Shown: one piece after another, positions 58,891-64,000 of the stretch
Layout: each line of letters starts with the position of its first letter
Numbering within the stretch: the first letter of the stretch is position 1
NCBI RefSeq assembly: GCF_017948455.1
Contig: NZ_JAFFSU010000009.1
Location: forward strand, 124,001 to 188,000
DNA: 64,000 bases
Direction of reading: 5' to 3'
From: Streptomyces sp. GESEQ-4
Lineage (GTDB): Bacteria > Actinomycetota > Actinomycetes > Streptomycetales > Streptomycetaceae
Notes under the pieces: model-generated
What the model saw: only the letters and a program-made list of their open reading frames with translations
Databases searched by the model: none
Told to the model about the DNA's origin: nothing
Position numbers and translations under genes: made by a program

Positions 58891-60009
58891 ATGACAGACG
58901 CACTGAAGCGCCTCTCCGATGAAGGCGTCGCGATCTGGCTGGACGACCTGTCGCGCAAGCGGATCACGTCCGGCAACCTCGCCGAACTGATCGACGAGCA
59001 GCACGTCGTGGGCGTCACCACCAACCCGACCATCTTCCAGAAGGCGATCAGCAGCGGCGACGGCTACGAGCAGCAGCTCGAGGACCTCGCCGCCCGCAAG
59101 GTCACCGTCGAAGAGGCCGTCCGCATGATCACCACGGCGGACGTCCGCGACGCCACCGACATCCTGCGCCCGGTCTTCGACGCCACCGGCGGTCAGGACG
59201 GCCGGGTCTCGATCGAGGTCGACCCGAGGCTGGCGCACAACACCAAGGCGACGATCGCCGAGGCCAAGCAGCTGGCCTGGCTGGTGGATCGTCCGAACAC
59301 GCTGATCAAGATCCCGGCGACCAAGGCGGGCCTGCCGGCGATCACCGAGGTGATCGGCAACGGCATCAGCGTCAACGTCACGCTCATCTTCTCGCTGGAG
59401 CGCTACCGCGAGGTCATGGACGCCTACCAGGCGGGCCTGGAGAAGGCCAAGGCCAAGGGCCTGGACCTCTCCCTGATCCACTCGGTGGCCTCCTTCTTCG
59501 TGTCCCGCGTGGACACCGAGATCGACAAGCGGCTCGACGCGCTCGGCACCGACGAGGCCAAGGCGCTGCGCGGCAAGTCCGCCGTCGCCAACGCGCGTCT
59601 CGCCTACCAGGCGTACGAGGAGGTCTTCTCCACGGACCGCTGGAGCGCGCTGGAGAACGCGGGCGCCAACAAGCAGCGTCCGCTGTGGGCCTCGACCGGC
59701 GTGAAGGACCCGGCCTACAAGCCGACCCTGTACGTCGACGACCTGGTCGCCCCGAACACGGTGAACACCATGCCGGAAGCCACGCTTCAGGCCACCGAGG
59801 AGCACGGCGACATCACCGGCAACACCATCGCCGGGACCTACGAGCAGGCCCGCGCCGACCTCGAGGCGGTCGAGGCGCTCGGGATCTCGTACGACGACGT
59901 GGTCCAGGTGCTGGAGGACGAGGGCGTCGACAAGTTCGAGGCGTCCTGGAACGACCTGCTCAAGTCGACCGAGGCGGTCCTGGAGCGCCTCGCCCCTTCG
60001 GAGGGCTGA
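58891..60009 (+). CDS. tal: Transaldolase
   Basis: The product has 372 residues, the long actinobacterial type. The Schiff-base Lys is in L-I-K-I-P-A-T near residue 140. G-V-T-T-N-P-T-I-F near 41 and I-S-V-N-V-T-L-I-F-S near 165 are transaldolase signatures. It moves a dihydroxyacetone unit between sedoheptulose 7-phosphate and glyceraldehyde 3-phosphate. It follows tkt by 34 bp; AGGAGA is 11 bases upstream. Confidence 0.96.
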   Translation: MTDALKRLSDEGVAIWLDDLSRKRITSGNLAELIDEQHVVGVTTNPTIFQKAISSGDGYEQQLEDLAARKVTVEEAVRMITTADVRDATDILRPVFDATGGQDGRVSIEVDPRLAHNTKATIAEAKQLAWLVDRPNTLIKIPATKAGLPAITEVIGNGISVNVTLIFSLERYREVMDAYQAGLEKAKAKGLDLSLIHSVASFFVSRVDTEIDKRLDALGTDEAKALRGKSAVANARLAYQAYEEVFSTDRWSALENAGANKQRPLWASTGVKDPAYKPTLYVDDLVAPNTVNTMPEATLQATEEHGDITGNTIAGTYEQARADLEAVEALGISYDDVVQVLEDEGVDKFEASWNDLLKSTEAVLERLAPSEG

Positions 60010-60013
60010 CACC

Positions 60014-61552
60014 TTGACCCCTGTCTCCGGTTCCGGAGCGAATCCGCTTCGTGACCCCGCCGACCGACGGCTCCCGCGTATCGCGGGGCCGTCGGGCCTG
60101 GTCATCTTCGGTGTCACGGGCGATTTGTCCCGGAAGAAGCTGATGCCCGCGGTGTACGACCTCGCCAACCGGGGTCTGCTTCCGCCCGGTTTCTCCCTGG
60201 TCGGCTTCGCGCGCCGCGAGTGGCAGAACGAGGACTTCGCACAGGAGGTCCACGACGCCGTCAAGGAGCACGCCCGTACGCCGTTCCGTGAGGAGGTCTG
60301 GCAGCAGCTCATCCAGGGGATGCGCTTCGTCCAGGGCACCTTCGACGACGACGACGCGTTCGAGCGGCTGCGCGGCACCATCGAGGAGCTGGACAAGGCC
60401 CAGGGCACGGGCGGCAACTTCGCCTTCTATCTGTCGGTGCCGCCGCGCTCCTTCCCGGTGGTCATCCAGCAGCTGAAGAAGCACGGCCTCGCCGACCAGA
60501 CGAGCGGTTCCTGGCGGCGCGCGGTCATCGAGAAGCCGTTCGGCCACGACCTGAAGTCGGCCGAGGAACTCAACTCGACCGTCGAGGAGGTCTTCGCCCC
60601 GGACCAGGTCTTCCGTATCGACCACTACCTGGGCAAGGAGACCGTCCAGAACATCCTGGCGCTGCGCTTCGCCAACACGATGTTCGAGCCGATCTGGAAC
60701 CGGTCCTTCGTGGACCACGTCCAGATCACGATGGCCGAGGACATCGGCATCGGCGGCCGGGCCGGCTACTACGACGGCATCGGCGCCGCCCGTGACGTCA
60801 TCCAGAACCACCTCCTCCAGCTGATGGCGCTCACCGCCATGGAGGAGCCCGCCTCCTTCGACGCGGACGCGCTGGCCGCCGAGAAGACCAAGGTGCTCGG
60901 CGCGGTGCGGCTGCCGAAGGACCTGGGCCGGGACACCGTCCGCGGGCAGTACGCGGCGGGCTGGCAGGGCGGCGAGAAGGCGGTCGGGTACCTCCAGGAG
61001 GAGGGCATCGACCCCCAGTCCAAGACCGACACCTACGCCGCGATCAAGCTGGAGATCGACAACCGCCGCTGGGCGGGCGTCCCCTTCTATCTGCGCACCG
61101 GCAAGCGGCTCGGCCGCCGCGTCACCGAGATCGCGGTCGTCTTCCAGCGCGCGCCCCACTCCCCCTTCGACCACACGGCGACGGAGGAGCTCGGCAAGAA
61201 CGCGATCGTCATCCGCGTCCAGCCCGACGAGGGCGTCACCGTCCGCTTCGGCTCCAAGGTGCCCGGCACCTCGATGGAGATCCGGGATGTCTCCATGGAC
61301 TTCGCGTACGGCGAGTCGTTCACGGAGTCGAGCCCGGAGGCGTACGAGCGGCTGATCCTGGACGTCCTGCTCGGCGACTCCAACCTCTTCCCGCGCACCG
61401 AGGAGGTCGAGCTGTCCTGGGAGATCCTCGACCCGATCGAGGAGTACTGGGACCGCAACGGCAGGCCCGCGCAGTACCAGTCCGGGACGTGGGGCCCCGT
61501 CGAGGCGGACGACATGCTCGAACGAGACGGACGGAGCTGGCGCCGGCCATGA
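60014..61552 (+). CDS. zwf: Glucose-6-phosphate 1-dehydrogenase
   Basis: The product has 512 residues. The TTG start has GGAGGG eight bases upstream. The NADP motif is F-G-V-T-G-D-L-S-R near residue 32; the substrate/catalytic motif is R-I-D-H-Y-L-G-K-E near 203. It makes 6-phosphogluconolactone and NADPH. It is coupled to opcA by ATGA and lies 4 bases after tal. Confidence 0.96.
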   Translation: MTPVSGSGANPLRDPADRRLPRIAGPSGLVIFGVTGDLSRKKLMPAVYDLANRGLLPPGFSLVGFARREWQNEDFAQEVHDAVKEHARTPFREEVWQQLIQGMRFVQGTFDDDDAFERLRGTIEELDKAQGTGGNFAFYLSVPPRSFPVVIQQLKKHGLADQTSGSWRRAVIEKPFGHDLKSAEELNSTVEEVFAPDQVFRIDHYLGKETVQNILALRFANTMFEPIWNRSFVDHVQITMAEDIGIGGRAGYYDGIGAARDVIQNHLLQLMALTAMEEPASFDADALAAEKTKVLGAVRLPKDLGRDTVRGQYAAGWQGGEKAVGYLQEEGIDPQSKTDTYAAIKLEIDNRRWAGVPFYLRTGKRLGRRVTEIAVVFQRAPHSPFDHTATEELGKNAIVIRVQPDEGVTVRFGSKVPGTSMEIRDVSMDFAYGESFTESSPEAYERLILDVLLGDSNLFPRTEEVELSWEILDPIEEYWDRNGRPAQYQSGTWGPVEADDMLERDGRSWRRP

Positions 61553-62718
61553 AGATAGACCTCACGGACACCACGGCCAGCAAGATCAACAAGGCGCTCG
61601 TCCAGGGGCGCCGCGACATCGGCACCCCCGCCGTCGGCATGGTCCTCACCCTGGTCATCGTCACCGACGAGGAGAACGCCTACGACGCCCTGAAGGCCGC
61701 CAACGACGCGTCGCACGAGCACCCTTCGCGCACGCTGGTCGTCATCAAGCGCGTCTCCCGCTCCCCGCGCGACCGTACGGCCTCGCGTCTGGACGCCGAG
61801 GTGCGGGTGGGCGCGGACGCCGGTACCGGCGAGACGGTGGTGCTGCGGCTGTACGGCGAGGTGGTGGGCCACGCCCAGTCCGTCGTCCTGCCGCTGCTGC
61901 TGCCGGACGCGCCGGTGGTGGTGTGGTGGCCGGTCAACGCACCGCTCGACCCGGCCCACGACCCGCTGGGCGCGCTGGCGCAGCGCCGGGTCACCGACAC
62001 CTACGCCGCCGAGCAGCCCGTACGGGAACTCAGTGCCCGCGCCGACACCTACGCTCCCGGCGACACGGACCTGTCGTGGACCCGCATCACGCCCTGGCGC
62101 TCGATGCTGGCCGCCGCCCTGGACCAGGTCGTCTGTGAGGTGAAGGCCGTCGAGGTGGAGGGCGAGGAGTTCAACCCGAGCTGTGAGCTGCTGGCGATGT
62201 GGCTCGCGGACCGGCTGGACGTCCCGGTGAAGCGGTCGCTGTCGTCGGGCCCCGGTCTGACGGCCGTCCGCATGGACACCAACTGCGGCCCGATCGTCCT
62301 GGACCGGGCGGACGGCTCGCTGGCGACCCTGTCCATCGAGGGGCAGCCGGACCGTGCGGTGGCGCTGAAGCGGCGGGACACGGCCGAGCTGATCGCGGAG
62401 GAGCTGCGGCGACTCGACCCGGACGACACGTATGCGTCGGCGCTGCGGTTCGGGGTGGAGCGGCTGAACTCGGCGTCCACGTCGGCGGTTCGGGGAGCCG
62501 AGGCCGCGGTGGCCAAGGCGGAGCAGGCCGTCGCCCTGGCGCAGGCCGCCGTGGCCAAGGCCGAGGAGTCACCGACCGAGCCGGCCGACGAGTCGCCGGC
62601 CAAAGGAGAAGCTCCGGCCAAAGGAGACTCGGTCCGCACTCCCGTCGAGTCGGCTGCCAAGGCTCCCGCGAAAGACGCGACGGCGGAGGCACCGGTGAAG
62701 AAGGCGGCGGCGAAGTGA
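61549..62718 (+). CDS. opcA: Glucose-6-phosphate dehydrogenase assembly protein OpcA
   Basis: The product has 389 residues. The N-terminal 310 residues form the conserved OpcA domain, with V-W-W-P-V-N-A-P near residue 123 and F-N-P-S-C-E-L-L-A-M-W-L-A near 205. The last 75 residues are a low-complexity Ala/Lys/Glu/Pro tail. OpcA activates or assembles Zwf, and in actinobacteria it couples it to redox state. It overlaps zwf and pgl by 4 bp each. Confidence 0.93.
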   Translation: MKIDLTDTTASKINKALVQGRRDIGTPAVGMVLTLVIVTDEENAYDALKAANDASHEHPSRTLVVIKRVSRSPRDRTASRLDAEVRVGADAGTGETVVLRLYGEVVGHAQSVVLPLLLPDAPVVVWWPVNAPLDPAHDPLGALAQRRVTDTYAAEQPVRELSARADTYAPGDTDLSWTRITPWRSMLAAALDQVVCEVKAVEVEGEEFNPSCELLAMWLADRLDVPVKRSLSSGPGLTAVRMDTNCGPIVLDRADGSLATLSIEGQPDRAVALKRRDTAELIAEELRRLDPDDTYASALRFGVERLNSASTSAVRGAEAAVAKAEQAVALAQAAVAKAEESPTEPADESPAKGEAPAKGDSVRTPVESAAKAPAKDATAEAPVKKAAAK

Positions 62719-63497
62719 GCACTCCGCAACTCGTCGTGCACCGCGACAAGGAACTGATGGCGCAGGCCGCCGCGGCCCGGCTGATCACGAAGATCGTGGA
62801 CGCCCAGGCCTCGCGCGGCTCCGCGTCGGTCGTGCTCACCGGCGGCCGCAACGGCAACGGCCTGCTCGCCGCGCTGTCCGCCGCGCCCGCCCGGGACGCC
62901 GTCGACTGGGGCCGGCTCGACCTGTGGTGGGGCGACGAGCGGTTCCTGCCCGAGGGCGACCCCGAGCGCAATGTCACGCAGGCCCGCGAGGCCCTGCTGG
63001 ACGCGGTTCCGCTCGACCCGAAGCGGGTGCACGCGATGCCCGCCTCGGACGGTCCGCACGGCGCCGACGCGGAGGCGGCGGCCGCCGCCTACGCCGAGGA
63101 GCTGGCCCGTGCCGCGGGCCCGGAGAACCACGGCGCCGTGCCCACGTTCGACGTCCTGATGCTGGGCGTCGGCCCGGACACCCACGTGGCCTCCCTGTTC
63201 CCGGAACTGCCCGCCGTACGGGAGACGGAGCGCACGGTGGTCGGCGTCCACGGCGCCCCCAAGCCCCCGCCCACCCGGGTCACCCTCACGCTCCCCGCGA
63301 TCCGCGCGGCCCGCGAGGTGTGGCTGCTGGCGGCCGGCGAGGACAAGGCGAACGCCACGGCGATCGCCCTGTCCGGCGCGGGCGAGGTCCAGGCCCCGGC
63401 GGCGGGTGCCTACGGCAGACAGCGCACCCTGTGGCTGCTGGACGCCGCGGCGGCGTCCCAGCTGCCGCGCTCGCTGTATCCGCCGGCTTCGTCCTGA
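62715..63497 (+). CDS. pgl: 6-phosphogluconolactonase
   Basis: The product has 260 residues with a GTG start overlapping the opcA stop. Family motifs are V-L-T-G-G-R near residue 39, W-W-G-D-E-R-F-L-P near 74 with conserved residues, and L-G-V-G-P-D-T-H-V-A-S-L-F-P-E near 150, with the lactonase His. It hydrolyses 6-phosphogluconolactone. It is the last gene of the pentose phosphate block. Confidence 0.95.
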   Translation: MSTPQLVVHRDKELMAQAAAARLITKIVDAQASRGSASVVLTGGRNGNGLLAALSAAPARDAVDWGRLDLWWGDERFLPEGDPERNVTQAREALLDAVPLDPKRVHAMPASDGPHGADAEAAAAAYAEELARAAGPENHGAVPTFDVLMLGVGPDTHVASLFPELPAVRETERTVVGVHGAPKPPPTRVTLTLPAIRAAREVWLLAAGEDKANATAIALSGAGEVQAPAAGAYGRQRTLWLLDAAAASQLPRSLYPPASS

Positions 63498-63511
63498 GCA
63501 CAGCCCCTCCC

Positions 63512-63541
63512 AAGGCCCCAGGTGGATCCACCTGGGGCCTT
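63512..63541. terminator. Perfect 30-bp palindromic terminator
   Basis: AAGGCCCCAGGTGGA and its exact reverse complement abut at 63526/63527. It lies 15 bases after the pgl stop and 15 bases before the stop of the converging permease gene, so it serves both. T runs are short on both sides. Confidence 0.85.
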
Positions 63542-63555
63542 CCGCATACCCGGCC

Positions 63556-64000
63556 CTACTTGACCGACCCCGCCATCACCCCCTGCACGAAGTGCCGTTG
63601 GAACGCGAAGAACACCACGACCGGCACGATCAGGGAGACAAAGGCGCCCGGTGCCAGGACGTCGATGTTGCTGCCGAACTGCCGTATCTGGGACTGGAGT
63701 TCCACTGTGAGCGGCTGGGAGGCGCTGTCCGCGAAGAGCAGGGCGACCAGCATGTCGTTCCAGACCCAGAGGAACTGGAAGATGGCCAGGCTGGCGACGG
63801 CCGGGCGGCCGACCGGCAGGACGAGACGGAGGAAGATGCGCCACTCGCTGCCGCCGTCCATCCGGGCCGCCTCCAGCATCTCCTTCGGTATCTCGGCGAA
63901 GTAGTTGCGCAGCAGGAACACGGCGAACGGCAGCCCGTAGGCCACATGGAAGAGCACGACGCCCGGGATCGTGCCGAACAGGCCCAGCTGGCCGAAGAGT
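63556..64000 (-). CDS. Carbohydrate ABC transporter permease (MalG type), C-terminal part
   Basis: The last 147 residues are in the window and the start lies beyond 64000. The EAA loop is L-E-A-A-R-M-D-G-G, followed by three membrane segments and the typical end H-F-V-Q-G-V-M-A-G-S-V-K. L-L-R-N-Y-F-A-E-I-P precedes the loop. It belongs to a sugar uptake operon continuing outside the window; the substrate cannot be told. Confidence 0.9.
   Translation of the reverse strand, partial: LFGQLGLFGTIPGVVLFHVAYGLPFAVFLLRNYFAEIPKEMLEAARMDGGSEWRIFLRLVLPVGRPAVASLAIFQFLWVWNDMLVALLFADSASQPLTVELQSQIRQFGSNIDVLAPGAFVSLIVPVVVFFAFQRHFVQGVMAGSVK

Overview
The window is a 64 kb piece of a high-GC actinobacterial chromosome, almost certainly Streptomyces. 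The signs are strong G/C bias at third codon positions, frequent GTG/TTG starts, many 4-bp ATGA/GTGA gene overlaps, the widespread Streptomyces intergenic repeats, a suf operon led by a SufR-type regulator, ctaA/ctaB beside tkt-tal-zwf-opcA-pgl, and sugar ABC systems without their own ATPase. About 63 genes or gene remnants are supported.

Region by region. (1) 1-14.4 kb is a plant cell-wall sugar island. It holds two pectate lyases, a GH43 glycosidase, an oxidoreductase/PmoA-like pair and two sugar permeases, then a GntR regulator, a DHDPS-like enzyme and a [2Fe-2S] sugar-acid dehydratase. A 5-dehydro-4-deoxyglucarate dehydratase gene and a divergent uronate dehydrogenase gene complete it. 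The enzymes outline two oxidative routes, one from galacturonate and one from L-arabinose, that both end at 2-oxoglutarate semialdehyde. LacI-type operators with the core AAGCGCTT precede or enter two of the transcripts. (2) 14.7-19.6 kb is a DeoR-regulated polyol-type ABC uptake operon with a zinc dehydrogenase. (3) 19.6-23.3 kb holds a large hairpin repeat, a TerD-family protein and ACC deaminase with a GntR regulator. (4) 23.3-25.4 kb is a Ro60-like TROVE protein gene preceded by three tandem Y-RNA-like modules, two of which carry a circularly permuted tRNA-like domain. (5) 25.4-30.6 kb carries PhoX and a secreted nuclease-like protein, both with possible PhoP sites. (6) 30.6-38.2 kb is mixed: small regulators, hypothetical genes, dapA and a frameshifted membrane gene. 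(7) 38.2-43.3 kb contains dapD, an MFS exporter divergent from an HxlR-peroxiredoxin fusion regulator, a TetR/SMR efflux pair and an AbfB-domain protein. (8) 43.4-50 kb is the complete operon sufR-B-D-(Rieske)-C-S-U-T. (9) 50-56.3 kb has an AAC(3) remnant cut off by a repeat, a two-gene ABC exporter, ctaA, an amidohydrolase and ctaB. (10) 56.7-63.5 kb is the pentose phosphate set, closed by a 30-bp palindromic terminator. The window ends inside another sugar permease gene.

The most unusual element is the TROVE/Y-RNA locus at 23.3-25.35 kb. After it come the HxlR-PrxQ fusion with its perfect inverted-repeat operator, the repeat-truncated AAC(3) gene, and the 14-bp inverted repeat that encloses a GTTCACT pair upstream of the secreted nuclease.
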